A stretch of DNA of 56,669 nt. It comes from Paracoccus sphaerophysae. GTDB lineage: Bacteria; Pseudomonadota; Alphaproteobacteria; Rhodobacterales; Rhodobacteraceae. The DNA is taken from the NCBI RefSeq assembly GCF_000763805.1, contig NZ_JRKS01000016.1, positions 1 to 56,669 of the forward strand. The letters are read 5' to 3'. Both the position numbers and the translations under genes were made by a program. Shown piece by piece: positions 38,210 through 47,554 of the stretch (its first letter is position 1; each line of letters begins with the position of its first letter). The notes under the pieces were generated by a model. The model searched no databases. It was not told the DNA's origin and worked only from the letters and a program-made list of their open reading frames with translations.

Positions 38210-38629
38210 ATGTTCGACATCTCCTTCATCCTCTATCGAAGCGAAACCGACGTGGCACCGGGATCGCCGATGGCGCGCCAGATCCTCAGCGAGGCCGAGG
38301 CGCGGAACGCCGCCAACGACCTGACCGGCTTTCTCCATCACGAGGAAAACTTCTTCTTCCAATGGCTGGAAGGCCCGGCAGCGCCGCTGGAAGAGGTCGC
38401 GATGATGATCCAGCGCGATCCGCGCCACCGCTACATGACGTTCCTGTGGCGCGGCGCAGCCGATGACCGGCAGTTCGGGGAATGGCGGATGGGCTATTCG
38501 ACCCACGACGACGATTCGATCATGACCTGGCTGGCGCAGAACCCGGTCGCCCAGCGGGAAAAGCGCGCCTATGCCTCGTCGGTGCTGGCCTTCCTGCAGC
38601 GTCGCAACGAGGCCGCGCGGGGCCGGTAG
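38210..38629 (+). CDS. BLUF-domain blue-light sensor protein
   Basis: 139 residues. The BLUF domain binds FAD and senses blue light. The flavin-contacting residues are present: tyrosine Y9 in FILYRSE, asparagine N33 in ARNAANDLTG and glutamine Q51 in FFQWLEG, in the same spacing as short PixD-type BLUF proteins. It has about 40 extra residues after the domain and no output domain, so signalling would be by protein contact. No partner gene is adjacent. Confidence 0.9.
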   Translation: MFDISFILYRSETDVAPGSPMARQILSEAEARNAANDLTGFLHHEENFFFQWLEGPAAPLEEVAMMIQRDPRHRYMTFLWRGAADDRQFGEWRMGYSTHDDDSIMTWLAQNPVAQREKRAYASSVLAFLQRRNEAARGR

Positions 38630-38638
38630 GCCCCACCC

Positions 38639-39211
38639 TCACTTGCCGGACGACAGCCGCGCCACGTGGCGGGCGAAGGCGTCGGCATAGGCGTTCATGA
38701 ACGCGGCCGTCTGGTCGTTCACCACCGTCCCGTCAGGGCCGAAATCCTCGGGCTTGAAGGACAGGTAGAACTCCGGATGGCCCATCACGATCATTCCCAG
38801 CGTCACCATCTGCGCCTTCAGATGGACCTGCGCCGCGGCCGTGCCGATCGCCCCGGGCGAGGCGCCGATGCAGGCGGCGGCCTTGCCGGCCCAGCTGGAT
38901 TTCCCCTGGGGCCGGCTGCCCCAGTCCAGCGCATTGCCCAGCAGCCCGGGCACGGCGCGGTTGTATTCCGGCGTCACCAGCAGCACGGCATCGGCGGCAG
39001 CGACCTGCGCCTTGAACCGCTCGACCGGCGCCGGCCCCCCCGCGTCGGTCCACAGATCGTCGTTATAGAGCGGCAGGTCCCCGATCTCGACGAACGCGAA
39101 CGCCAGCCGGTCGGCGGCCAGCGCGGCCAGCGCCCGGGCCAGCCGGCGGTTGACCGACCCGGCGCGCAGGGACCCCACGAGAACGGCGACGCGAGGGAAA
39201 GAGCTGGGCAT
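38639..39211 (-). CDS. NAD(P)H-dependent FMN reductase family protein
   Basis: 190 residues. VAVLVGSLRAGSVNRRLARA is the phosphate-binding loop and VLLVTPEYNRAVPGLLGNAL is the conserved FMN-site motif of the ChrR/azoreductase-type flavodoxin family. Members reduce quinones, chromate or azo dyes; which acceptor is used here is not known. The start is placed at ATG 39211 because the conserved N terminus begins there. It converges with the BLUF gene and diverges from rmuC. Confidence 0.87.
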   Translation of the reverse strand: MPSSFPRVAVLVGSLRAGSVNRRLARALAALAADRLAFAFVEIGDLPLYNDDLWTDAGGPAPVERFKAQVAAADAVLLVTPEYNRAVPGLLGNALDWGSRPQGKSSWAGKAAACIGASPGAIGTAAAQVHLKAQMVTLGMIVMGHPEFYLSFKPEDFGPDGTVVNDQTAAFMNAYADAFARHVARLSSGK

Positions 39212-39286
39212 GAGAGATTCCTGACCTGAACGCGGTTGCAAAACCAGACCAAATCACGAACATTGGCCCAAATTCGAGGGACAACT

Positions 39287-40702
39287 ATGCAGCCGCTGAT
39301 CGGAAAAGCGCAAGCCGCCTGGGCGGATCTCGCCACGGTGCAGGCCGGGGCGCTGCTGCTGGTGCTGGCCTTCCTGATCGCGCTGGCGCTAAGCATCGCG
39401 CGCGGCCGCAGCCTCAGGCGCGACCGCGCCGCCTTTGCCCGCGACAGCCACGAAGCCGCCCTGCGCGAGACGGAATCGCGCGCCCGCATCCAGGCCCAGG
39501 CCGACCGGCTGGAGCTGATGTCCGACGAACGCGACGAATTGCGCGACGCGCTGCATATCTCGCGCGAGACGGTCGAGGCAGTGCGGCGCGATCTCGCCGC
39601 CAGCCACGCCGCGGCGGAAAAGGAACGCGAGGCGGCGGCCCGTGAGCTGGCGCTGCTGCGCGAGCTGCGGGACGAGATGACGGGGCAGTTCCGGGTGATG
39701 GCCGACGAATCCCTGCGCCGGCAGGGGGCGGATCTGGAAAAGACCCACTCCGAACGGCTCGCGGCGCTGCTGACGCCGTTCCGCGAACAGGTGCAGCGGT
39801 TCGAAACCGAACTGGCCCAGCGCAGCAAATCCACCGACGAGGAACGCGCGGCGCTGCGCGAACAGATCGAGGGGCTGCACCGCCGGTCCGAGGAAATCGG
39901 CCGCGACGCGGTCGCGCTGACCCGGGCGCTGAAGGGCGAGAAGCAGCGCCAGGGCGCCTGGGGCGAGATGATCCTCGAACGGGTTCTGGAAGGCTCGGGG
40001 CTGGAACGCGGCACGCATTACCAGGTGCAGGCCAGCTTCCGCGACGAGGACGGGCGGCAGTGGCGCCCCGACGTGCTGGTGCGGCTGCCGCAGGACAAGG
40101 TGCTGGTGATCGACAGCAAGGTCTCGCTGAACGACTATGAACGGGCGGTCAATGCCGAGGACGCCGCCGACCGCGACGCGGCCCTGCGCCGCCACGTCGC
40201 CGCGATCCGCAGCCATATCCAGACCCTGTCCGGCAAGGGCTATCACGCCGTCGATGCAGCCTCAGTCGATTACGTGCTGATGTTCATCCCCGTCGAGGGC
40301 GCGTTCTCCGAGGCGATGCGCGTCGATCCCGAGCTCGCCGCCTTTGCGCTGGACCGGCGGGTCGGGCTGACCACCCCCACCACGCTGATGCTGACGCTGC
40401 GCACGGTGGACCATATCTGGACCGTCCAGCGGCGCGAGACGAACGCCGTCGAGATCGCCCAGCGGGCGGGGGCGCTGTATGACAAGCTTGCGGGTTTCGT
40501 GGAATCGATCGAGGGCGTCGGCAAGGCGCTGGGCGACGCGCAGAAGGCGCATGGCCAGGCGATGGACCGGCTGACCCGCGGGCAGGGCAACGTGATCCGG
40601 CAGGTCGAGATGCTGCGCACGCTCGGCGCCCGCACCACCCGGCGGCTGGCGCTGGACCACGACGCCGAGGATGCGCCGCGGCAGCTTGACGCGGGCGAAT
40701 AG
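39287..40702 (+). CDS. rmuC: DNA recombination protein RmuC
   Basis: 471 residues. One N-terminal membrane helix (LLLVLAFLIALALSIA, about residues 22-38), then a long coiled coil, then the RmuC core with GAWGEMILERVLEGSGLERG and VLVIDSKVSLNDYERA, which resembles a nuclease fold. RmuC affects inverted-repeat recombination in E. coli; the molecular role is uncertain. GAGGG before the ATG at 39287 supports the start. The next gene starts immediately after the stop, so the two are co-transcribed. Confidence 0.93.
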   Translation: MQPLIGKAQAAWADLATVQAGALLLVLAFLIALALSIARGRSLRRDRAAFARDSHEAALRETESRARIQAQADRLELMSDERDELRDALHISRETVEAVRRDLAASHAAAEKEREAAARELALLRELRDEMTGQFRVMADESLRRQGADLEKTHSERLAALLTPFREQVQRFETELAQRSKSTDEERAALREQIEGLHRRSEEIGRDAVALTRALKGEKQRQGAWGEMILERVLEGSGLERGTHYQVQASFRDEDGRQWRPDVLVRLPQDKVLVIDSKVSLNDYERAVNAEDAADRDAALRRHVAAIRSHIQTLSGKGYHAVDAASVDYVLMFIPVEGAFSEAMRVDPELAAFALDRRVGLTTPTTLMLTLRTVDHIWTVQRRETNAVEIAQRAGALYDKLAGFVESIEGVGKALGDAQKAHGQAMDRLTRGQGNVIRQVEMLRTLGARTTRRLALDHDAEDAPRQLDAGE

Positions 40703-41125
40703 ATGCAGGGCCGGCTGACCCTTTCCACCCACGGCCCGGCCTGTCACGAGATCACCGGGCAGATGGCGGCCTGGCTGCGGGACATCGGCGCCCGCGACGG
40801 GGTGCTGATGGCGTTCGTCCAGCACACCTCGTGCAGTCTGCTGGTGCAGGAAAACGCCGACCCGGACGTCCAGCACGACCTGCTGGCGTGGCTCGACCGG
40901 ATCGCGCCGCCGGCGGACCATCCCGCGATGGGCTATCTGCGACATCGCGACGAAGGGCCGGACGACATGCCGGCGCATCTCAAGGCGGCGATCCTGCCGG
41001 TCAGCCTGACGATCCCGGTCGAGGCCGGGCGGATGCGGCTGGGACGGTGGCAGGGGGTCTATCTGGTGGAACATCGCACCGCGCCGCACCGGCGCCAGGT
41101 CGCGCTGACCTCCGCGGCGCTATAG
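40703..41125 (+). CDS. YjbQ family protein (UPF0047)
   Basis: 140 residues. FVQHTSCSLLVQENADPDVQ and LPVSLTIPVEAGRMRLGRWQ are the family hallmarks, with the conserved histidines of a metal site (HPAMGYLRHRDEGPDDMPAH). The family has been linked to thiamine phosphate synthase activity in vitro, but the physiological role is unclear. It starts at the base following the rmuC stop. Confidence 0.92.
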   Translation: MQGRLTLSTHGPACHEITGQMAAWLRDIGARDGVLMAFVQHTSCSLLVQENADPDVQHDLLAWLDRIAPPADHPAMGYLRHRDEGPDDMPAHLKAAILPVSLTIPVEAGRMRLGRWQGVYLVEHRTAPHRRQVALTSAAL

Positions 41126-41235
41126 CTTTCGCGCCACAGGCCGCCACGCTGCATCTGGTGGCGCGTGAGGCCGGCTACCCAAAGCCTTCGGGTGATGTAT
41201 AGTCCCGGTGTCCAAGGCTGATCCGGGGTCAATCC

Positions 41236-41700
41236 ATGCGCTGTCCGTTCTGCGGAAATGTCGATACGCAGGTCAAGGACTCGCGCCCGGCCGAAGACAA
41301 CGTCGCCATCCGCCGCCGTCGCTTCTGCCCGGCCTGCGGCGGGCGCTTCACCACCTATGAACGGGTGCAACTGCGCGACCTGGTGGTCATCAAGTCCAGC
41401 GGCCGGCGCGAGGATTTCGACCGCGACAAGCTGGCCCGCTCGATCCGCATCGCCATGCAGAAGCGCCCGGTGGAGCCCGAGCGGCTGGACCAGATGATCT
41501 CGGGCATCGTGCGGCGGCTGGAAAGCATGGGCGAGACCGACATCTCCTCCAAGGTCATCGGCGAGATCGTGATGGAGACGCTGGCCCGCATCGACACCGT
41601 GGGCTATGTGCGGTTTGCCAGCGTTTACAAGAACTTCCAGGCGGCAGACGATTTTGACCGCTTCGTGTCGGAACTGCGCCCGGCCGACAGTGACGGCTGA
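41236..41700 (+). CDS. nrdR: Transcriptional repressor NrdR
   Basis: 154 residues. NrdR represses ribonucleotide reductase genes when dATP is high. The zinc ribbon has C3, C6, C31 and C34 (MRCPFCGN and RFCPACGG), followed by the ATP-cone domain starting [20 protein letters not shown]. It overlaps the ribD start by 11 bases, an arrangement shared by many bacteria. A TATAGT box lies at 41198-41203 upstream, with a weak -35. Confidence 0.97.
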   Translation: MRCPFCGNVDTQVKDSRPAEDNVAIRRRRFCPACGGRFTTYERVQLRDLVVIKSSGRREDFDRDKLARSIRIAMQKRPVEPERLDQMISGIVRRLESMGETDISSKVIGEIVMETLARIDTVGYVRFASVYKNFQAADDFDRFVSELRPADSDG

Positions 41701-42694
41701 CGACGCAGCGCACATGGACCACGCGCTGCGGCTGGCGCGGCGCGGCCTGGGGAATGTGTGGCCGAACCCTGCGGTCGGCTGCGTGCTGGTCCGCGAGGGT
41801 CGCATCGTCGGCCGCGGCTGGACCCAGCCGGGCGGCCGGCCCCATGCGGAACGGATGGCGCTGGACGCGGCCGGCGCGGCGTCGCGAGGGGCGACGGCCT
41901 ATGTCACGCTGGAACCCTGCGCCCATCACGGTCGCACCCCGCCCTGCGCCGAGGCGCTGATCGCCGCCGGCGTCACCCGCGTGGTCAGCGCCTTGACCGA
42001 CCCCGATCCGCGGGTCACCGGGCGCGGCCATGCGATGCTGCGCGCGGCGGGCATCGCGGTGACCGAGAGCGTGCGGGCCGATGCGGCGGCGGCGCTGCAG
42101 CGCGGGTTTCTGACACGCGTCACCTTGGGGCGACCGATGGTTACGCTGAAGCTCGCGACCAGCTTCGACGGGCGGATCGCCACCGGCTCGGGGGAAAGCC
42201 GCTGGATCACCGGCGAGGCGGCGCGCCGCCATGTGCATGCGCTGCGGCTGACCCACGACGCGGTGATGGTCGGCGGCGGCACCGCCCGCGCCGACCTGCC
42301 GGCGCTGAACATCCGCGGCTTCGGCGCGGTCCGCCAGCCGGTGAGGCTGGTGATCGCCAACGCCCCGATGCCCGATCTGCCGCCCGAGGACGCCGCGCAC
42401 GGCCCGCTGTGGGTGCTGCCCGGCCCGCTGCCCGAGGCGCTGGCGGAACTCGGCCGGCGCGGGCTGACGCGCGTGCTATGCGAGGGCGGCGGGCAGCTCG
42501 CGGCCGGGCTGCTGGGCGCGGGGCTGGTGGACGAGCTGGTCGGCTACACGGCCGGCGTCCTGCTGGGCGGGGACGGCCGCGCCGCGGTCGGCCCGCTGGG
42601 GCTGCAGCACCTCTCTGATGCGCCGCGCTTTCGCCTCGCCGAAGCCCGCCCGCTCGGCGGCGATCTGTTCCACCGCTGGGTCCGGCACGCGTAG
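41690..42694 (+). CDS. ribD: Riboflavin biosynthesis deaminase/reductase RibD
   Basis: 334 residues. The N-terminal deaminase domain has the zinc motifs [14 protein letters not shown] and [18 protein letters not shown]; the C-terminal reductase domain begins [17 protein letters not shown]. It converts the product of GTP cyclohydrolase in two steps toward riboflavin. A GTG at 41690 inside nrdR gives the start [20 protein letters not shown] typical of the family; an ATG at 41714 is a shorter alternative. The rest of the riboflavin genes follow 4.9 kb later, beyond the capsule block. Confidence 0.95.
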   Translation: MTADDAAHMDHALRLARRGLGNVWPNPAVGCVLVREGRIVGRGWTQPGGRPHAERMALDAAGAASRGATAYVTLEPCAHHGRTPPCAEALIAAGVTRVVSALTDPDPRVTGRGHAMLRAAGIAVTESVRADAAAALQRGFLTRVTLGRPMVTLKLATSFDGRIATGSGESRWITGEAARRHVHALRLTHDAVMVGGGTARADLPALNIRGFGAVRQPVRLVIANAPMPDLPPEDAAHGPLWVLPGPLPEALAELGRRGLTRVLCEGGGQLAAGLLGAGLVDELVGYTAGVLLGGDGRAAVGPLGLQHLSDAPRFRLAEARPLGGDLFHRWVRHA

Positions 42695-42708
42695 CGCTTC
42701 GGGCGGTT

Positions 42709-42750
42709 GCAAATATCCTCCGGGGGTCCGGGGGTGGAAAACCCCCGGCC
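42709..42750. repeat. Dispersed hairpin repeat, copy 2
   Basis: GCAAATATCCTCCGGGGGTC followed by the hairpin CCGGGGGTG-GAA-AACCCCCGG. Its flank CTTCGGGCGGTTGC matches the flank of copy 3 (48216-48275). It lies directly behind the 3' end of kpsC on the minus strand, on the far side from ribD, in the same orientation relative to the preceding gene as the other two copies. Confidence 0.8.
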
Positions 42751-44751
42751 TCAGCGCCGCCAGATCCAGGCCTGCCCGGCCAGCGCCCCCTGCAGCTTGG
42801 CCAGCCAGCGCAGCGCCGGCGGCCCCAGCCGCAGCGTCGGGTCGGCCAGCCGCGCCAGCGCCGTCTCGACCGGGCAGGGCAGGCCGCTGACCGGATCGCG
42901 ATAGCGCGGATAGGCGACCAGCGCCGCATGGACCAGCCCCGCCAGATCGGGCCGGGCGAGGCGCCGGCCGGGGATCGGCCCAAGGTCGCGGGTCAGGCCC
43001 CAGCCGGCATAGAAGGGCGCGCCCAGCGTCACCACGGGCTTGCCGCGGATCAGCGCCTCGAAGCCCAGCGTCGAGGTGATCGTCCAGATTTCATCCACCG
43101 CGTCGATCAGCGCTGCCGCCGGCGCCGCCGTCGCCGTCAGATCGGCCAGACCGGCCAGGTCGGACGCCGCGACCGCGCCGGGACGCAGCCCGGCCTCGAC
43201 ATCGGGGTGCGGCTTCCAGACGATCAGCGCGCCGGGGTTCTCGGCCCGGACCCGGCGCAGCAGTGCGAGGTTGCTCCGCTCCTCCCCCGCGCCCAGGCGG
43301 ATCGAGGCGTCGTCCTCGACCTGCCCCGGCACGAGGATGACCCGCCGCCCGTCACGCGGGATGGCAGGCAGCGTCCCGGCCAGGTTGTATTTCGTCACCG
43401 CCTCGGCGCGCAGCCGGGCGATCAGCGCCTCGGCCCGCGCCCGTCCCCCGGGCGGCAGGGGCGCTGCGATCAGCCGTTCCAGCCGGCTCTCGCGGGTCGG
43501 GTCGTAGTAGATGCCCAGGTCGTCGGCGACCAGCGACAGCGGCGGCACCAGCTGCGCGCCCAGCCCGCGCGAGCGCAGGAACCCGTCCTCGACCCGCGCC
43601 GCCTGGCAGGCGTCCGCCGCGCGGTTCGCCCAGGCGAGCGTCACCTGCGGCGAGGGCCGGTCGGTGAACCGCACCCCCGCGCCGTTGCCGAAGGTCGCGG
43701 CGATGGCGCGGCGTTTCCACAGTCGCATCCCCAGCGCGAGATGCCCGTCGCGGTCCTCGCGGAAGGCGCGCGTCTCGGCTTCGATCTGGCGCAGGGCGCC
43801 ATCGAAATCCGTCAGCCGGTTCAGGCAGGGATCGTACCAGACCGGCGCCATCAGGTGCGACGCGGCGAACAGGGCCTGGACGGTGGCCCGGCCGGCGCGG
43901 CGCGGGATCGGGGTTGCGTCCTCGGTCAGCCCCCAGCCGGCATAGAAGGGCTGGCCGAACAGCCGCGGCCGGTGCCCCGCCAGCAGCGCCTCGTAGCCCA
44001 GCTGCGAGCTGACAGCGTAGACCGCTGCGGCGTTATCGACCAGCCGCCAGGGCGAGACGGGCGTGTCGCAAAAGACCTCGCCCGGCCGCAGGTCGGCGCG
44101 GGTGAAATGGCCGGCGCGATGGCCGGCGGCGGTTTCGGGATGGCTGCGGATGACCAGCGGAACGCCCGGGTGTTCGTCCCGCGCGGCCTGCAGCATCCGC
44201 AGGAATTCCGCGCGTCCCGCGCCCCGCAGCGAGGCGTCGCCGCGGGTCTGGTCCACGACCAGCACATAGCCCGGCGGCGGGGCCGCGGCATCGGGACGAT
44301 GGGCATTGTATTTCGACAGATCGGCGGCGCGCAGCCGGGCCAGCGCCGCTTGCGCTGCGTCGCGCATCGCCGCGGCCTCAGGCGAGGCCGCCAGCGTCTC
44401 GATCAGCGACGGCTGCGACGGATCGAAATGCAGCCCCAGCGGGTCGATCATCAGCCCCACCGGTCCGCGCCGGCCGATGGCCGAGCGGTCGCGGCCGGGC
44501 AGGACCGAGCGGAGGAACGCATCCTCGACCGTCACCACCGGCGCGCCGGTACGGGCGGCCAGGGCGCGGCCGCGCCCGGCGGTCGGGCTCGCGCCCCAGA
44601 TGCCCACCGCGTCGCCGGGACCGGGCCGGCCAACCGCCAGCCGCCAGCCGGCGAGCGTCAGGATGCGGCGCAGCCGGGGTCGGGTCAGGAACCCGCCATT
44701 CAGAACGAAAAGCCGCCGGGCGCTGGTCCCGGCGGCGAGGTCGTCAGGCAA
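42751..44751 (-). CDS. kpsC: Capsule polysaccharide beta-Kdo transferase KpsC
   Basis: 666 residues, matching full-length KpsC. It carries two Capsule_synth domains. First domain: VLVVDQTRGDASLRGAGRAE then IRSHPETAAGHRAGHF. Second domain: VILVPGQVEDDASIRLGAGE then WKPHPDVEAGLRPGAV. KpsC adds alternating beta-Kdo residues that anchor capsule to lipid in group 2 capsule pathways. Unlike a plain glycosyltransferase it has two active sites. Downstream of the OPX gene on the same strand with a 12-base gap. It may cause slight divergence from nearby genes in codon use, which I could not measure. Confidence 0.9.
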   Translation of the reverse strand: MPDDLAAGTSARRLFVLNGGFLTRPRLRRILTLAGWRLAVGRPGPGDAVGIWGASPTAGRGRALAARTGAPVVTVEDAFLRSVLPGRDRSAIGRRGPVGLMIDPLGLHFDPSQPSLIETLAASPEAAAMRDAAQAALARLRAADLSKYNAHRPDAAAPPPGYVLVVDQTRGDASLRGAGRAEFLRMLQAARDEHPGVPLVIRSHPETAAGHRAGHFTRADLRPGEVFCDTPVSPWRLVDNAAAVYAVSSQLGYEALLAGHRPRLFGQPFYAGWGLTEDATPIPRRAGRATVQALFAASHLMAPVWYDPCLNRLTDFDGALRQIEAETRAFREDRDGHLALGMRLWKRRAIAATFGNGAGVRFTDRPSPQVTLAWANRAADACQAARVEDGFLRSRGLGAQLVPPLSLVADDLGIYYDPTRESRLERLIAAPLPPGGRARAEALIARLRAEAVTKYNLAGTLPAIPRDGRRVILVPGQVEDDASIRLGAGEERSNLALLRRVRAENPGALIVWKPHPDVEAGLRPGAVAASDLAGLADLTATAAPAAALIDAVDEIWTITSTLGFEALIRGKPVVTLGAPFYAGWGLTRDLGPIPGRRLARPDLAGLVHAALVAYPRYRDPVSGLPCPVETALARLADPTLRLGPPALRWLAKLQGALAGQAWIWRR

Positions 44752-44763
44752 CCGACCGGCCCG

Positions 44764-45918
44764 TCAGTTCACGGTGTTGTTCAGCGCGTTGGCCGTGCCC
44801 GCGGCGCCGGTGATCGCGCCCAGCGTCTTTTGCCACTGCACATAGGGCGCCTCGGTCACATAGACCGTGTCGCCGTCGCGGATCATGAAGTCGCGGGCCA
44901 GGAACAGCCCGTTCGGCCGGGTCAGGTCCAGCACATAGGCCATGCGCTGGTCGCCATAGACGTCCTGCCCCAGCACGTTGCGGGCGACCGACATCGGCTC
45001 GTCGCGCAGCACGAACACGCCGGTCGGGTCGGCGAGGTTTGAACTGAGCCCGCCGACCATCGCGATCGCCTCGATGGCGTTGATCTGTTCGGACCCCAGC
45101 GGCACCTTGGTCTGACCGCCCAGCGCGCCCAGCGCGGTGAAGCTGCGCTGGTCCTCTTCCACCAGGATTACGTCGCCGGGGCGCAGCGCCACGTCAAAGC
45201 GCGGGTTCGCATACAGGTCCTTGAGCCAGACGCGCCCGGTATTGCCGCCGCGCTTGACCGTCACCACCGCGACCTCGGGGTCGATCGACACGCCGCCGGC
45301 CTTGGCCAGCATCGCCGACAGGGTGCGCGTCGGCCGCTCGATCGGGAACACGCCCTGGCCGTTGACCTTGCCCATCACCGACACGGTCGCGCCGTCGCCG
45401 GCGATCCGGGTCACCGTTACCTGCGGGTCCGGGGTCTGGGCCGACAGGCGCGAGGTGATGAGGCGGCGCAATTCGTCCGGGGAATTGCCGGCCGCCTTCA
45501 CCCGACCCGCGTAGGGCACGAAGATATAGCCGGCGCTGTCCACCTGCAGCTCCTGCAGGTTGGTGTTCGATTGGCCCAGGGAGGCCAGCAGCCCGTCATC
45601 GACGTTTTCCCAGATCGTCAGCCCCAGCACGTCGCCGGGCCGGATTTCATCCGCGCCCACCGATCCGGCCGAGGTGAAGTCCGAGCCGAAGCCGTAGGAC
45701 GGCGCAAACGACGCCGCCCGGGCGACGTGGTCGTTCACATAGATGATGTGGGTGTTGCCGCCGCGTTCGACGGCGCCCTGGAAAATCTCGTTCTTGTTCG
45801 GCCCCGACCGGGGCAGCGCGCAGGCGGCAAGCAGGACGACCGAGGCGAGTGCGGCGAACCGCAGGCTGCGCCGCGCCGAAACGCCCGCCGGAATGAGGGA
45901 AAAATCAACCACGTCCAT
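44764..45918 (-). CDS. Polysaccharide export outer-membrane lipoprotein (OPX/Wza type)
   Basis: 384 residues. Lipoprotein signal near residue 33 (VVLLAAC). The poly-export domain is seen in DEIRPGDVLGLTIWENVDD and LQVDSAGYIFVPYAGRVKAA, followed by SLBB-type repeats (VMGKVNGQGVFPIERPTRTL). Such proteins form the outer-membrane channel for capsule chains. No KpsM/KpsT transporter or KpsE adaptor is in the window, so the export system is incomplete here. It lies between kpsS and kpsC on one strand. Confidence 0.9.
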   Translation of the reverse strand: MDVVDFSLIPAGVSARRSLRFAALASVVLLAACALPRSGPNKNEIFQGAVERGGNTHIIYVNDHVARAASFAPSYGFGSDFTSAGSVGADEIRPGDVLGLTIWENVDDGLLASLGQSNTNLQELQVDSAGYIFVPYAGRVKAAGNSPDELRRLITSRLSAQTPDPQVTVTRIAGDGATVSVMGKVNGQGVFPIERPTRTLSAMLAKAGGVSIDPEVAVVTVKRGGNTGRVWLKDLYANPRFDVALRPGDVILVEEDQRSFTALGALGGQTKVPLGSEQINAIEAIAMVGGLSSNLADPTGVFVLRDEPMSVARNVLGQDVYGDQRMAYVLDLTRPNGLFLARDFMIRDGDTVYVTEAPYVQWQKTLGAITGAAGTANALNNTVN

Positions 45919-46001
45919 TTACTCCTGTCCGCTCCGGGCGAATCTGCGTTGCCTCGTCATTGTGCCCGACCTTATCGGGTCAGGATCGTCATTTCCATGC
46001 A

Positions 46002-47351
46002 TCAGCGCGGGTCCGGTTCCATCTGTTGCCGATTCGTTGCCCGGCCGCCTTCCAGCGCCGCATAGGGGTCGTCGGGGTCCAGCATCATGTCCACCACCAG
46101 CCGCAACGCATGCGCCCGCGACCGGGCGGCGTAGAACCCGCCCGGGACCTGGCAGGTATCCAGCAAATAGTTGCGATAGTCGCGATAGCGCCGGGTGTCG
46201 GGCGGATCCGGGCGGACGAGAAACTCGTTCAGGCTCTGGTCCGACACCAGCCCCGGCTTGGCAAAGACCGACCGTCCCATCGCCTTGACCGGCAGCCCGC
46301 GCCACAGCGCCTGCTGGGCCGAGGTGGAATTGATCGTGACGACCGCCCGCGCCTGCGACAGCAGCGCCGCCAGCTTGCCGCCCTGCACCAGGTGGACGCG
46401 CTTTTCGACCCCGCGGGCGCGGGCCTGTTCGCGGATCGTCTGTTGCAGCGCCGCGCGCCCATCCTCCAGCGGGTGGGCCTTGAAGACGATGTGGTGATGG
46501 CGCGGCGCCGACCGGGCAAAGGCGTCCAGCACCTCGGCGGTGAACTCGGACATGCGGCGATAGGGCGAGTGGGCGAGAAAGCTCGAATCGTGTTCCAGCT
46601 GCATCAGCACCAGCACATAGGGAAACCCGGCCGACCGGATCCGCTGCCCCTGCCGCCAGCGCCGCGCGGCATCCAGGGGCGAGAGCAGGAAGCGGCGCAG
46701 GTTCAGCCTGAATTCCCGCCACAGGGTGATGTCGCGATGCGAGGTGAAGCCGGGATAGCGGCGGTTCGAGGTCAGGACGAGGAAATGATACAATGCCCCA
46801 TAGAACTTGTGCTGGCGCATGTCGCCCCAATGCGCGGGGGGCCGGTTGATCTCGTCGCCGAATTCCCGCTGCGCCGCGCGCATGTGATCGAGGCTGATGT
46901 CCATCAGCGCCGAAAAGCCGTTCGAGCCGCCGCGTTCATAGGTGATCCAGAAGGGGCGCAGATAGCCTTCCTCGAAGACATGCAGCACCAGCCCGCGTTC
47001 GGCGGCCGCCGCCCGCGCCGCGGCGTGGATCGGGCGGACGTCGCCATACAGCACGATGTCGGTGACGCCCTTTTCGGTGATGATCCGGTCGAGATGGGCG
47101 GGCCAGTCCGCGGCCGGGCCGGGATGGGGCAGGAAGCGGTCAGGCAGGCTCCAGAACCAGGCATCTCCGGCGTTGAAGCCGACCCGCCAGACCTCGGCGC
47201 CGGCATCGTGCAACAGCCGGCCCAGCCGGTCGAAGAACGGACCGTGCGGCCCCTGCAGCAGCAGGAACACGCGGCGATCCGCGGAGAGGCTCGCGGCGGG
47301 CGGGACCGGCGACAGGGGCGCTGCGTCGGGTCGTGGGTCGCGAGCGTTCAT
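46002..47351 (-). CDS. kpsS: Capsule polysaccharide Kdo transferase KpsS
   Basis: 449 residues. RRVFLLLQGPHGPFFDRLGR begins the conserved part and HVFEEGYLRPFWITYERGGS, KAHPLEDGRAALQ and VVTINSTSAQQALWRGLPV are motifs of KpsS/LipB, which adds the first Kdo to the lipid anchor. The start at 47351 is chosen over 47459, since the first 36 residues of the longer frame have no recognisable content. First gene of the minus-strand capsule unit; the palindrome TATGCGCATA at 47418-47427 lies about 70 bases upstream and may be an operator. Confidence 0.87.
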   Translation of the reverse strand: MNARDPRPDAAPLSPVPPAASLSADRRVFLLLQGPHGPFFDRLGRLLHDAGAEVWRVGFNAGDAWFWSLPDRFLPHPGPAADWPAHLDRIITEKGVTDIVLYGDVRPIHAAARAAAAERGLVLHVFEEGYLRPFWITYERGGSNGFSALMDISLDHMRAAQREFGDEINRPPAHWGDMRQHKFYGALYHFLVLTSNRRYPGFTSHRDITLWREFRLNLRRFLLSPLDAARRWRQGQRIRSAGFPYVLVLMQLEHDSSFLAHSPYRRMSEFTAEVLDAFARSAPRHHHIVFKAHPLEDGRAALQQTIREQARARGVEKRVHLVQGGKLAALLSQARAVVTINSTSAQQALWRGLPVKAMGRSVFAKPGLVSDQSLNEFLVRPDPPDTRRYRDYRNYLLDTCQVPGGFYAARSRAHALRLVVDMMLDPDDPYAALEGGRATNRQQMEPDPR

Positions 47352-47417
47352 GCGCCAAGGGTCCGTCGGTCGTGCGGGGTCCGGGGGGCCGGCTGCCCGC
47401 GAATCGTTCAGTTCCCA

Positions 47418-47427
47418 TATGCGCATA
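47418..47427. promoter_or_regulatory. Palindrome upstream of kpsS
   Basis: TATGCGCATA is a perfect 10-base palindrome, preceded by GTTCAGTTCCCA. It lies between the divergent kpsS and ribE genes, where a capsule regulator could bind. Role not known. Confidence 0.35.
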
Positions 47428-47554
47428 CGCGAATGCGGCCATCCGGGCGAGTCCCGCATGACGATGTGCCGCCGCGGCGCGGTGCTTGCGTGTTCGCCGC
47501 GCTGCCGTCATGGTTTCGCGCGGGCAGAAAAGGAACGGCGAGAGGGTCAGGCGC

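Noticed and set aside
41126..41235. FMN riboswitch upstream of nrdR-ribD
   Set aside because: None of the conserved RFN element sequence is seen here or upstream of ribE; only a possible -10 box at 41198-41203.
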